A stretch of DNA of 64,000 bases from Alisma plantago-aquatica (lineage: Eukaryota; Streptophyta; Magnoliopsida; Alismatales; Alismataceae), in the NCBI GenBank assembly GCA_963693085.1, contig OY856409.1, positions 1,613,569,711 to 1,613,633,710 on the forward strand, written 5' to 3'. Position 1 is the stretch's first letter. Every line of letters starts with the position of its first letter. Position numbers and translations under genes: made by a program. This document shows, piece after piece, positions 34,180 to 47,448 of the stretch. Below the pieces are notes generated by a model. That model was not told where the DNA came from and ran no database searches. It was given only the letters and a program-made list of their open reading frames with translations.

Positions 34180-37100
34180 CGTGATGACCTCTATGAAACC
34201 GAAAACTTCATCAAACAAAATTATGTAGAAATAATCATTAACATTGGATTACCAAAAATTACTAAAAATAAAAAAAAAATTGCCAAGAGATCCACTACCA
34301 GGAAACTCTTTTCAGAAAGAACCAAACCATATATACATCATGTTTCACTTTGTATATACATTGTTCCATCACCTTGCAAGGATATGAGATAACAATTGCT
34401 CTACCAAAATATACACAAAAGCAACATTATGCATCGAGGCATACTAGCCAAAATCTCATATCGATTATAAAAAATTTTATGCTCTATCTTCCAAAGGACT
34501 TGAGAGTACAGGGATGACACATAATACTCTATATCTACAAGACACATAACAACATATTCAACCTGAGCTATTACTACTATCCTTGTTATTGCTGCCTGCT
34601 TCCTATTGCATGATCTCTACCTCCTTGTGCACGTACACCTAAAAATTTGTCGAACCCATGGGGTGAGACAACAAGTCCTAGCAAGAGATATAACCCTCTG
34701 CCAACAATATTATTATCACATATAAACCTTTATGAATGAGAGCAGAAGAAACCTATATTGAATTAAACAAGTATAAATGTTGATTATATATAGAGTAGAG
34801 CAGTCTCATTATCTTATTAGTTCAAATATCTACAACTGAGTAATAGATAATTTTAATTAGTTTTAAAAGGAATATGAAGGACATGTATAATTGTTATAAA
34901 CTAAACAACATAAAAACAAAGCAAGGCTTCAACAAATGTTTCTGTATTTGATCCTTAAACAAATACGCTACGTGGCTGATTACATCTTTAAACATTCCTT
35001 CTTATGCTCTGTAGAGATGGGAATATACCTTCCATCTTGAACTGACCACTGCAAAGATAGCATTAGTGCAATATAGGTCTATGGAAGAGCCGGAAACCAT
35101 GACCTCATCCCCTCGGTCAATATGAGAACATTGGCAGTGACATATGAGTCAATCTGCATTTTAGCTAGCCTGGCATATAGAGGCTCTTTGCTATAGAGAT
35201 ACAGTGCATAACATATTCTCTGTTCAGGGTATGACCTACAGTCAATCATGCTTGTTGAGTCATGACCTATAGCCATACTCTTCTTAGGGTATGGCTTTAT
35301 AACCAATCCTGATGTTGCATTAGAGCTACGACCTACAACCACATTCGTTTTAGGAAAACGGCTCAAGGCCAAATCCTGGGGTTTGAAGGAAGTAAGGAAA
35401 TACTTGTCTTGCACCCTTACATATTCAAAAATATGTGTTGCAAGTAAAAATCGTTTCACCATTCAGCAAATCCTGACACTTAATGATTATATGGCCAGGG
35501 AAACTACATTTTTAGTTCACTTAATAGATTACGTGCATTACAACATATTTTAACATCAATCAAGTTACAAGCATGAATTGTAAATAAATGTTATACAATT
35601 GGTACATATCTTGTGACACTCATCCTGAGATCTAAGTCCCCCGAACACTTCATTGGGAATTTCATCCCTTCAACATTATCATTATCATGATCATATGTTT
35701 CAGTATCAAACCCTCAGTTCATTATTGAACAATATCACCTCTCATTAGGCAATAACCAACTCTAGGTCATCAGACCCATATGCAAATCATACTTATTGTA
35801 CAAGTATATCACATGCTTCACAAGACCTTATATAATATGTATTATGCTAAATCATCATAGCTCATACCTGGCTATGCTCATTATTTCATAACACCTGTAT
35901 GGTTAGGATTTCATAACAAATGTAATAATAAGTAAATATCATGACCACGCCATAAAGACAATCACTCAAATTGCAACTCTCTCAGAATTAGGGTTAAGGT
36001 TATCCCTTGTAACTGATTTAGGGTTTTCAGGCTCATATTTATCAACCAACCCCAATTCACATCATAAGAGCTATATTACTGCCATAAGTGTTCAAGCATA
36101 CTTCATCAAGTATCATTAGTTGATTATCAACATGAAGTATTACCTTTCACATGTGAGTAGTACAAGTTTCTTTCTCATCCTTACTGGGATATTGACTTCA
36201 ACATACTTATTACATTTATTTAACCTTCTTTAGGGTTATCAACCTACAATTTTTAAAGCATATTCATATCATTACTTTCATGATGTATTAATTGATTATA
36301 TTCAAGATTTATCAGCCTACACTCATCAAGGTGTATCAACCTTCATTCCAATCTTTGTATCGGCCTACACACATTCAACTGTATCAGTCTAGACACATAT
36401 TCTTATGTCAGCCAAGACATATCAAATGATATTGGTTTAGAGATGCTTAGAGTAGTATTGTTTGTATGGTGCTTGAGGTATATCGACCATAGAGTATTCT
36501 GGTGTGTCGACCATACTATCATATTGTGTATCGGCCATATCATCAACTTATGTATCAGCCTCACCATCAACTAGGGTATCAGCATCACCATCATCTTAGG
36601 GTATCAACCACTCTATCCACTAGTGTTTCAAACACATCATGAACTAGGGTATCGGCCATACCAATAACTTAGGGTATCAGCCACTCAACATCAGCTAGGG
36701 TATCGGCCTAGCTATTCCTTTATGTATCAGCTATTTCTCAATATAGGGTATCAGCCTCTAGGGTTTATTTTATATTTGATGAACCCTCATTCAACAACTT
36801 AGTTCTTACACCTATCGGCCTCAAAACCGCTTAGTGTATCGGTCAAGGCTTCTAAAAATGTGTTGACCATAATTCCACAAAGTATCTCAAGCTAAGGGTG
36901 TCTCCCGTCACACATAGGTTGGATAAAGGGATATCAAATTGTGAGCATATTGGATTAGGGTTAGGATTGACCATGTCAGCCTCCACACTCAACTAAGGCA
37001 TCATATTTTAATATTCCCTCTTCACCAATCATCCCTTGGTCATGGAAAACTAATGCCTTTAAGGCATATTGTTTTAGAACATCTAACATATTGGACTAAC

Positions 37101-38596
37101 AACCACAAATCATTTTAGAGCATCACAAGTCATATCGGTTATCCATGTGATGGTGCAAGCAAATGTGTCAAATTGGATATATTTTAGATATTGGCCGGCC
37201 TTATACTTGGCATTAGGTGAAAGGTTAAACAATTGATAGAATAGTAGTCCTACTCATGAAATCAAACCAAAAGGATAGAAGTTCATGTGTATCTGTTTCC
37301 ATACCTATACCCTTGTATCATCTTAGGGTTTTTCATAAACCAATATCAATTTATGCATATCGGTTTCATCTTCTTCAAGCTCCAAATTTTCATCCATTAC
37401 TACTCTAGTAAATTAACAACAGCCCCATATATCCAATAAATCTCATAGAATAATCATTTGAATAAGAAAATTAAAATAGAAAATGAATCACCAAGTATTG
37501 CATAATAGAAGGTGAATAATAATACAGTTGAGTTCAAGTTATATATCTTGCCTCAAGATCAACACAAGAGATTCAAACATCAAAGCTCCAAGTTCCCAAG
37601 GTTGAAGATGACTTATCAAGAGTCTAAGACTCGATCACAAAACTTCTCTATGAAAGAAGATACCATAGTTAAGAATTTGGTGAAGAAAGAAGAGAAGGAA
37701 AGAATCATGATCTAAGAAGCATAGTCTTTCCAAGGTTGAAGATAATCATGGCTTCACCTTAGGTAAGATGCTCGACCTTATCTTTGTTCCTTGAGCTCCT
37801 AGGATCGTCCTCCAAGAAAGAGATGGTAAAGGAGTCAAGCATTTTACTAGTAGCTGAAAAGAGAGGTATATATAGTTGAGGTATATGAAAGAGAGTATGG
37901 ATAAGGTGTCCTCGCTATGTGCACTTAAATGACACACGTCCATTCATGGTAACTTGATGCATCCATAATGATCTTTTGATGCAAAACTCTTGAGGATAAT
38001 CCATAGGAAAGATATCATCCATTTGGGTATCTTGCTTGACAAGATATCACCACCCAATCTTACTTTACGTGCAAATCGATACCACTTTTGCAAGGAGCAT
38101 GCAAACTGATAGGCTTCACCTATTTTAGGCGCTTAGCACATCATGAACACCTTCAAAGGTTAAAAAACTGATATGGAACCTCCTCTATGGTTTCCAAGCC
38201 GATAGGCACTCTAATATACACTTGAAAACTCGATACAACCTCATTGGGTTCAAAACACTCAACACTTCTTTGGTTCTTTCACCATAAAGAGTGTTATCAT
38301 TCAACCAAGATTCAAACAAGGCAACCCCTTCTTTCTCTTTCCTCTAGTTGATACTAAGAGAGAGAAGAGACATTCTAGAGGTGATAATTGGCACATAAAC
38401 CCCTCATTTGGGTGAATTGCAATCATTACCAAAGTTATCATATAAGGAACAAACAATTTGCAAATAAGTTCAAAATTGAGAAATAAACTCTTCTCAAGTC
38501 TTAATTGCTTTTCAAAAGATTAAGATAAGATTCTAATCAACTTACTTAGGAAAAAACTTCTAAAGTTATCCTAAAACCCAGTCTAGGGGTGTTACA
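34180..38596 (-). repeat. CV-II 3' LTR (left copy), full length
   Basis: 4417 bp ending GGGGTGTTACA. No gene. Contains a stretch of degenerate TATCGGCC repeats (36330-36870) and a candidate TATA on the minus strand near 37865 (revcomp of GGTATATATAGTTG). Confidence 0.88.
36330..36870. repeat. Degenerate TATCGGCC-type repeats in the CV-II LTR
   Basis: About 15-20 copies of GTATCGGCC or GTATCAGCC, often within AGGGTATCGGCCATA and followed by CATCAACT, at irregular spacing of about 20-45 bp. Units are diverged, so the array is old. The core is the reverse complement of GGCCGATAC, the unit repeated in the unrelated LTR at 51240-51830. Confidence 0.7.
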
Positions 38597-38636
38597 AGTT
38601 ATCAACCTGTAATAAGGATTTATTCCCCAAAATCTC

Positions 38637-41600
38637 AAGAGAAAAGAGAAGGGTACTTCCTCCTCATCTCTTCCTCCAACTCCCATGTGGCTTCTTCAAC
38701 GCCACAATGATGTCAAAAAACTTTCACAAGCACTATGTCTTTCTTTTTCAACTTTTTGATTCTTCAGTCAAGAATCAACTTTGGACATACCACATAGGAT
38801 ATATCCTCATCCAATTCTACATCTACATGTTGTAATACAAGCTCTGTATCAGGGTGACATTTTCTCAACATAGATACATGAAACATTGGATGTAGTCTAT
38901 GCAACTCAGGTTGGAGTTCCAACTTATAGGCTACCTTTCCAACACATGTTATTACCAGATAGGGTCCCATAAATCTAGGAGCCAACTTACCCTTCTTCCC
39001 ACCTTGAGATACACTCTGTCTCCAACTTGGAATTCTAATGGTCTATGACAATTATCAACATATGATTTTTGTCTGTCATGTGCAACCTTTAATTATTGTT
39101 GTAAACTTTAATCTTTTCTATTATCTATTGCACATGTTTAGGACCAAGAAGTTCGTATTCTCCTATTTCATACCAACATAAAGGAGATCTACAACATCTA
39201 CCATACAATGCTTCATATGGTTCCATATCAATGTTGTTCTGATAACTGTTACTTTACGAAAACTCTATCAAACTCAAATGTATATCCTAGCTACCTAAAA
39301 ACTTATGAACACATGCCCTAAGCAAGTCTTCCAAAGTCTGTATAATCCTTTTAGATTCTCCATATCTCTGAGGGTGGAAAGCAGTATAAACTTTAACTAT
39401 GTGCCCAAAATCGTGAGTAATGGCTCCCAAAAGAGACTTGTAAATTGAGGATCTCTGTCTGACATAATTGTTGTTTGGACTCCATGCAACCACACTATCT
39501 CATCTACATAAACATGTGCAAGTTTCTCAGTAGTGTATGTTGTCTTAATAGGAAGAAAATGTGTTGACTTTGTCAACCTATCAACAATCACCCAAATGGA
39601 ATCGTGACCCTTAGTTGTTCTAGGAAAACCAACTATGAAATCCATTGTCACATGATCCCACTTTCACTGTGGTATAGGTAATGGTCGTAATGTTCCTTCT
39701 GACTTCTGGTGCTAAGCCTTAACTTGCTGACACACTGGACACCACATATGGAACTCAACTACATCTTTCTTCAAACTAGGCCTCCAATACATATCTTTTA
39801 AATTGTGATACATCTTAGTACTTCCTGGATGCATAGAATACATATATGAGTGAGTTTCTTCCATAACTATCTTCCTTAAGTTATTAAAATTAGGTACCAT
39901 GATTCTACCATGGTAACAAACTATTCCATCTTTTGACTCATGAAAGACATCTCACTTTTCACTGCCATATTCTGATATGATCTGTTGTACCACAGTATCA
40001 GCATGTTGTGCTTCTTTAATCTATTGTCTCAGTGTAGGTTTTACTTGCATCTGTGGCAACAATCTGAATAGAAAAGATACTTCCAGCTGTACATTCATTA
40101 GTTGTAAAGAAACTAGCATGCCCCTCTTATGACATATCAAAGAATTTAATTCTGATTTATCTGTGAATGAAGATGACGACTTTCTACTTAATGCATCTGT
40201 CACCACATTAGCCTTTTCTGGATGATAATCAATCATGAAATGATAATCTTTGATTAGTTCCATCTAGCAACGCTGTCTCATGTTTAATTCTTATTGTGAA
40301 AAGATGTACTTCGGATTCTTCTGGTTTGTGAAAATCTGACACTTCTCCCCGTGCAGGTAATGTCTCTAGATTTTCAAGGCATGAATCATTATTGCCAATT
40401 CTAGATCATGTGTGGGATAATTCTCCTCATGTTTCTTAATTTTTCGAGCGGCAAAAGAAATGACTCGTTTATTCTGCATCAAGACACATCCCAAACCATT
40501 CTACGAAGCATCAAAAAATATAATGTATTCTTTCCCTTATTCAAGTAACACTAACACCTGTACACTAGTCAACTTTTTCTTCAACAAATGGAAAGAGCAT
40601 TGAAACTTGTCATTCCAGACAAAAGGAACATCATTCTTGATTAACCTAGTTAGATTTAATGCTACATAACTGAAGTCTTTGATGAATCTTCTGTAGTAAT
40701 CTACCAAACCTAGGAACTGTGAATCTCTATTGGTGTCTTGGGCTATTCCCATTCTAGAACATGCCATACCTTTTTAGGATCAACACAAATACCTTTAGCA
40801 GATATGATATGTCCTAGAAAAGATAAATCTGACAACCAAAACTCACACTTGTTAAACTTAGCATATAGCTTGTGTTGTCTCAAAAAATTCAAAGCTTAAT
40901 GAAGATGTTGTTCATGTTGTTGCCTATCTCGACTGTATATTAGAATGTTATCTACAAAGACCATTACAAATTGATTAAGGAATGGCCGAAACACTCTATT
41001 CACCATGAATATTGTTGGTGCATTAGTCAGTCCAAATGACATAACTATAAACTCATAATGACCATACCTTGTCCTAAAAGTTGATTTGGGTATGTCATCT
41101 TCCTTAATCTGTAACTGATGATATCCTGACCTCAGGTCTATCTTAGAGAGCATTATTGCACCTTGCAACTCGTCAAACAAATCATCTATCCTTGGTAGAG
41201 GATACTTGTTCTTTATTGTCACCTTGATCAACTATCTATAATCTATACATAACCTAATAGATCCATCCTTTTTCTTTACAAAAAGTATCGAAGCACCCCA
41301 CGACAATGTACTTGGCCAGATAAAACCTTTGTCAAGTAATTCTTGTAACTATAAATTTAATTATTCCATCTCAACTGGTTCCATCCTATAAGGTGTTTGA
41401 GCTATCGGTTGTGTACCGGGAACTAGATTGATATCGAAATCAATTTCTTGAGATGGAGGAACATCAGGAAATTCCTCAAGAAACGCATCCTTAAACTCCA
41501 GGACAAGTGGCACTTATGGAATAATAGAACTTTCTACCTCGGTATCCACCACATGTGAAAAGAATGCCTCATATCCATGACTAAATAGTCTCTCAGCTAC

Positions 41601-43180
41601 CATTATTGATACTAGACATGTTGGAAGAATCTTCATGTCTCCCTGAAAGATCTATTTATCATCACCGTATGTGAACATAGCTTGCTTGGAACCACAATTC
41701 AAGACTACCTTATACTTTTCCAAGGTTTCCATCCCAAGGATTGCATCAAATCCATGCATCTCAAGTGGTATAAGATCCACTTGGAAGTTGTGTTCTGAGA
41801 AAGAAAGAACACAGGGAAACATACTTCTTGTAACACTACAGAACCAACTATTGGAGTTTCTAACAACAAGTTATCTGTTGTACGACTAACAGGAAAAAGA
41901 TAGTTATGAATCACTTCACAAGTGATAAAGGAGTGTGTAGAGCCCGGATCAATCAAAATAGATATGAAGCAATATGAAGACATATCAAAATGAAATAACT
42001 CCATCTAACATGTCACAACTCATGGGCTGACTACTACTTCCGGCTGACACATAGCATAGAATCTCATTATCGCCTGTTGTCACCCACGTCCTCTATAACC
42101 TTGTGCATATGAACCTACTTCAGACTCTTGTCCATGTCCTCGTACTCCTGCACCACTAACGAACTATTGCCTACAAGATTCTTGCTAACTCTAACATGGT
42201 TGTTGAGTTACCACAGTATCGGTCCTATCACTGACATCGATGTCATACATTGGGCTTCAGGAGGTGGAAAATTATGGCCTCTACCCTTACTTGATGTCCA
42301 CTGCGTTTGAGCACTGAACCTCTGTGGTGTTGATGGCACAGAAAACCTTGATTTCTTTTATCTTATGGACCTCTGTCCTTGGAATTGGGAAGGTCCTTTC
42401 CTAAAATTGGCCTCACGTTCTCAGTTACTGACCTTTCTATCCTCCTAACAGACTCCATAAACATAGGAGATCACTCCCTATTTTCCAGAGCATTCGTAAG
42501 TGTGGTCAACTCAACATTCAGACCCTATTTAAAATTCCAAATCCTCTCCTATTTGTTGTAGCCATGTGCAGATAAAACCGCAAAATCTCCATGAACTTAG
42601 CTTCATACTCATTAATCTTCATAGGCCCCTTGCCTAATCCATTCAAACTGTGAGATTTTCTCATCTAGGTATGTACGAGGAAAGTACCTATTGGTGAACT
42701 CATGTCAGAATTCCTCCCATCCAACCTCAACATTAGGCCTTTTCTCTTCTTCAATGGCCCAACAATGAACAACACTTTCTTTCAATAGGTACACAACATG
42801 TCTAACTTTGTCAGTTTCTGGGATGCTAAGGATCTTAAAAGCTTTTTCTAGCACAATGATCCATAGATCTACATCTACTGGGTCGGTTGTTCTAGCATAT
42901 TCTAGGGCTCCCACATGGTGTATCCATTCAAAAGTCTTATTAGAACTCGAAAATTCATTGGGAACTGGTGCCCTAGGGGCGGTGTTGGTATCCTGTCTGT
43001 TGTATGTGTTATTGTCGTCATGAATTGCCCAAATAGAGCATGAAAAGTAGGGTTCTCCAACATTGTCTGATCCACATGGGGATTCTCAGGAACTTGTTCT
43101 TCTCTCGCCTATTCCCTTGAACCTATTCTTGGTGTAGCAATGTTGCTCTCAACAACATGTTCTTCATGTTCTCCAGACAT
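38637..43180 (-). pseudogene. CV-II gag-pol polyprotein, heavily degraded
   Basis: Gag start MSGEHEEHVV at 43180, in the same place as in CV-I. Recognisable pieces in order: gag (42914-42705), protease LIDPGSTHSFI (about 41970), reverse transcriptase (41231-40896) with FVDN where an acidic FVDD-type site is expected, RNase H (40263-40021), integrase zinc domain (39900-39712), integrase core with D in MTMDFIVGF and D in MSDRDPQF (39651-39397), and a C-terminal region with chromodomain (38985-38637). The catalytic Glu of the integrase appears to be Lys (GESKR against the usual GQSER). Many stops and frameshifts; no function expected. Confidence 0.88.
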
Positions 43181-43294
43181 CTTGAAGCATTAATTCTTCT
43201 TCTATATAAGCAGAAGACACTATATAATAAACTAGAGGACACTAGAACAGACTCAATGACCTTAATACTATGTCCATGTAGACTCAAGGAACCA

Positions 43295-43309
43295 GAGGCT
43301 CTGATACCA
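43295..43309 (-). other. Primer-binding site of CV-II (initiator Met tRNA)
   Basis: Minus-strand TGGTATCAGAGCCTC, five bases (AAAAT) from the LTR start at 43315. Confidence 0.87.
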
Positions 43310-43314
43310 AAAAT

Positions 43315-45229
43315 TGTGACGACCGCTATCAAATTGACAACTTAATCGCATAAGATTATGCGGAAATAATCATTAATAGCGGATTACTAAAAATTACTAA
43401 AAATTAAAACCTTTTTGCCAAGAGATCCACTACCAAGAAACTCTTTTAAGAATGAACCAAGCCATATATACATCATGGTTCACTTTGTACATACATTGTT
43501 CCATCACCCTTCAAGGATACAAGATAATAGTTTCTTTACCAAAACATACACAAAAGCAACATTATGCATCGAAGTGTACTAGCTAAAATCTCAAATTGAT
43601 TATAAAATTGATTACGCTCTATCTCCCAAAGGACCTGAGAGTAAAAGAACAACACATAAGACTCTATATCTACAAGACACATAAAAGTGCATTCAACCTG
43701 AGTTGTTACTGTTGTCCTTGTTGTTGTTGTCCACTCTTTGCATGATCTCTACCTCCTCATGAACATCCACCTAAAAAGTGATCCCCAACTCAAGGGAACA
43801 CCCTCATCTATAAATAGGACCCCTTGGAGTTCATTCCAAGGCTTCTCATTCATTCTACTCTAAGTCCTTACTATAGTTGAGTGTGTTATATTGATCCCCT
43901 TTCTCTCTCTATTTTATACTTCATTTTGTGGTTTTGAGTGAGTTAGGCTTGTTGTAAGAGAGTTCCAGCCTTGTGCATGTAAAGGTCTCATCTACTCCAT
44001 CTTCCCTACCCCTTTCCTCTATGAAGAAAAGGTGAAGTAAGATTCCCCGAGTGAAGGAGGAGTTGTAGTTGGTCTTCTTCAAGGTTGATGAAGAGGTGGT
44101 GATCTTCTCCAGGTGAAGGAGAAGGCAAAGGCCAAAGATCCAAGAAGAGTATAAAAGTCCTTGAAGGCGGAAGACTTGTTCTAGAGTGGTAAGACGTTGG
44201 AGAAGGCTGAAGACTCTTGGCAAAGTGGGTAAGTCCTAGGTAAGGCGGAGTACTCTTGGTGCTTGGATGGGTAAGTCCTTTGGTGGTCTTGTGTTGTAAC
44301 TCTTATTGATGATAATATAGAGAAAAGCACTTACAAAGTCCTAGAGGTTGACCTCTCTAGGTAGTGGACTGACTCACTTCCGGTTTGAAGTGTGGAACCA
44401 CTCTACATCACCTTGTCAAGTGCTTGCTATCAATTCCTCTCATCCTTGCTATACTTGTTAGTTAGGACTTTAAATTTCACTTAAGCTATTGGTTTCAATT
44501 TGATATAATTTGAAGGTCTAATCTATATTGTGAGAAATTTTGTAGCTCTATTGACCCCCCCTCTAGAGTCCTAGATCCAACAATAACTTCATGCATCCAT
44601 AATTATATTTTCATGCAAAACTCTTGAGAATAATCCATAGGAAGATATCAGCCATTTAACTATCTTGCTTGACAAGATATCACCACACAATCTTACTTTA
44701 TGTGCAAACTGATTCCACTTTTGCAAGGAGCATGCAAACTGACAGGCTTCACCTACTTGAGGTGCTTAGACCATCATGTACACATTACAAAGGTTAACAA
44801 ACTGATATGGAACCTCCTCTATAGTTTACAAGTTCATAGGAACTACCATATACACTTAAAACTCAATACAACCTCATATAGGGTTCAAAACAGTCAACAC
44901 TTCTTTGGTTCTTTCACCACAAAGAGTGTTATCATTCAACCAAGATTCAAACAAGGAGCCCCCTTCTTTCTATTTCCTCTAGTTGATACTAAGAGAGAGA
45001 AGAGACATTCCAGAGGTGATAAATTGCACATAAACCCCTCTTTTGGGTGAATTGCAATCATTACCAAAGTTATCATATAAGGCATAAACAATTTGCAAAT
45101 AAGTTCAAAATTGAGAAATAAACTTTTCTCAAGTCTTAATTACTTTCAAAAGATTAAGACAAGGTTCTAAACAACTTAATTAGGAAAAAACTCTAGGGTT
45201 ATCCTAAAACCCAGGTCAGGGGTGTTATA
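43315..45229 (-). repeat. CV-II 5' LTR (right copy), internally replaced
   Basis: Aligns with the left LTR at both ends, but bases matching left-LTR 34646-37949 (about 3.3 kb) are absent and 804 bp of foreign sequence stand in their place. It ends GGGGTGTTATA (left copy: TTACA) before GGTTT. Confidence 0.87.
43779..44582 (+). mobile_element. Solo LTR of copia type inside the CV-II LTR
   Basis: 804 bp beginning TGATCCCCAACTC and ending GATCCAACA, absent from the other CV-II LTR. It has a TATA box TATAAATA at 43809-43816 and the C-rich tail TTGACCCCCCCTCTAGAG that is common near the 3' end of plant Ty1/copia LTRs. No internal region and no target duplication (AAAAG against ATAAC), so it arrived or was left by a rearrangement that also removed 3.3 kb of host LTR. 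The family assignment is inference. Confidence 0.6.
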
Positions 45230-45234
45230 GGTTT

Positions 45235-47448
45235 AGGGTTACAACACTCAAACCCTAAGTTAATCACTTATCAACTATTCAAACCCTAGAAACCCTTATT
45301 TCATATGTTGATGTCACACCATCATCCATGATTCAAACAAGGCTCCCCATTGCATCATATCATATCTCATGATCCCAATGTATAAAGAACCCTCTCTTCA
45401 TGTGACACTTTGCAAGATAACCCTCTCTCATGGGTAAATTGCAATTTAGTCCAAACATACACTTATATTGCAAGATAGCTCAGACATTAGTCAAATTGGA
45501 CCAAAATGAAAATATAAGCTTGTCACATGATATTAAAATATCTCAAGAGATTAAAGGTTTAAGAATCTCATTATACAAAGTAAGAACAATTAATTATTAA
45601 GCTAGGGTAGGATTCTTACAACTATAAACCCCTATTAGGGATTTTGCCCCCAAAATCCTACACAAAAAGGGATGGATACTTCTTATGCATCTCATCTTCA
45701 AGTTCCCATGTGGGTTCCTCAACACAACGATGATGACACAAAACATTGACTAACACAATGTCCTTTTTCTTCAGCTTCTTGATCCTTCTATCGAGGATCA
45801 AAACAAGACCTTCTACATTAGATATGTCATTATCTAATTCTACTTCAATAGGATGAAGAGTCAACTCCATATTAGGGTGACACTTCCTAAACATAGAGAT
45901 GTGAAACATAGGATGCAACTTTTACAGCTCAGGTGGAAGCTCCAACTTATAAGCCACCTTCCCAACACATGCAACTAAAAGATAAGGTACCATATATCTA
46001 GGATCTAACTTACCCGTCTTTTCAAACCTCACAACACCCTTCTAAGGAGAGACTTAGAGATACACCATGTCTCCCATTTGAAACTCTAAAGGTCTATGAT
46101 GGCTATCAGCATAAGATTTTTGTCTGCCTTATGCTTCTTTCAACTGTTGTTGGATGACTTTGATCTTTTTTCTGTGGTTTGTTGCACTAGCTCATGACCT
46201 AAAAGTTGATATTCCCATGTCTTGTACCAACACAAAGGAGATATGCAATGTCTCCCATACAACACTTCATATGGTGCCATGTTGATACTCCTATGATAGA
46301 TATTATTGTAGGCAAACTCTATCAAGATAAGGTGTATATCCCAATTGCCCAAAAACTATAATACACAGGCTCTTAGTAGATCCTCCAAGGTTTGAATTGT
46401 CCTTTCAAATTGTCCATCTATCCGTGGATGGAATGTAATGCTAAACCTTAGCTGGGTACCCATCATTGTATGTAGGTGTTCCCAAAAACAACTAGTGAAC
46501 TATGGACCTCTATCTGACACTATAGTAAATGGGATACAATGTAGACATACTAACTCATCGAAATACACATGTGCAAGTTTCTCAGTTGTATATGTGGTCT
46601 TTACAGGATGAAAGTGATTTGAAATAGTCAACCTATCTACTGTTACCCAGATGGAATCATGACCTTTGGCTGTTCTTAGAAGTCCAACCAGAAAGTCCAT
46701 TGTGATATGATCTGACTTCCATTAAGGTATAGGTAATAGTTGCAAAGTCTGGAAAGGCTTATGATGCTCAACTTTAACCTACTAAAATACTGCACACTTT
46801 GCCACAAACTCTGTTACATCAAGCACTGATCTTGTCCACCAGTACCGATCTTTCAGATTCTGATGCATCTTCATTCTACATGGATCCATAACATACATAG
46901 AAGAGTGATCCTCTTCAATAACTTACGTCCTTAGATTATCCACATCTCGTACAATGGTTCTATTATGTAACATATTGTCCCATCCTCAGATTCATGAAAT
47001 CTCTCATGCTTTTCACTACCCAATTATGCCTAAATTTGTTGTACTACAGTATCATTCTGCTACGCATCTCTAATCTTCTAATTCAATGTCGGCTTTACTT
47101 GTAATTGTGGCAACAGACTCGCTAACATAGACATCTCTAACTGTACAATCACTTGTAGAAGAGAGACCAACATATATTTCTTGTGACATATCAAAGTACT
47201 CAATTGTGCCACTCAGAAGATGATGACGAGGAAAACTTCCTAATCAAGGCATCTGCTACCACATTGACCTTCCTTGGATGGTAATTTATCGTGCAATCAT
47301 AATCCTTTATCAATTCCATCCAACGTCATTGTCACATGTTCAACTCTTGCTTGGAAAAGATATATTACAGGTTCTTGTATTCAATAAAGATCAGACACTT
47401 CTCACCATAGAAGTAGTGTCTCCATATTTTCAAAGCATGAACCATGGC
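45235..47448 (-). mobile_element. Chromovirus CV-III fragment: 3' LTR end plus RNase H-integrase-chromodomain
   Basis: LTR-like sequence ends TAGGGTAGGATTCTTACA at 45620, next to a purine tract on the minus strand (AATAGGGGTTTATAGT). Then follow chromodomain/integrase C-terminus, integrase and RNase H in minus orientation, ending inside RNase H at 47448, where the Athila LTR begins. The rest should lie beyond the right end of the window. The LTR is cut on its left by CV-II. Confidence 0.78.
45658..47448 (-). pseudogene. CV-III pol fragment, degraded
   Basis: Pieces recognised: RNase H end ([12 protein letters not shown] near 47448-47410), integrase zinc region (about 46960-46780), integrase core with MDFLVGL and VSDRGP (46700-46500), NIYHRSINMAPYEVLYGRH (46352-46140), and a C-terminal HPMFHISMFRKCHP plus chromodomain (45918-45658). 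Stops and frameshifts separate the pieces. The two visible catalytic Asp residues of integrase are kept. Truncated by Athila. Confidence 0.85.

Larger units (their letters stand above)
34180..45229 (-). mobile_element. Ty3/gypsy chromovirus CV-II (TSD GGTTT)
   Basis: Left LTR 34180-38596 and right LTR 43315-45229 flank a degraded minus-strand gag-pol. The right LTR starts TGTGACGACC; the left has CGTGATGACC, a mutated tip. The target duplication GGTTT is present at 34175-34179 and 45230-45234. A primer site for initiator Met tRNA lies five bases from the right LTR. The insertion is in older LTR-like sequence, probably of CV-III. It is more decayed than CV-I: stops and frameshifts occur every few hundred bases. 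Confidence 0.9.
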
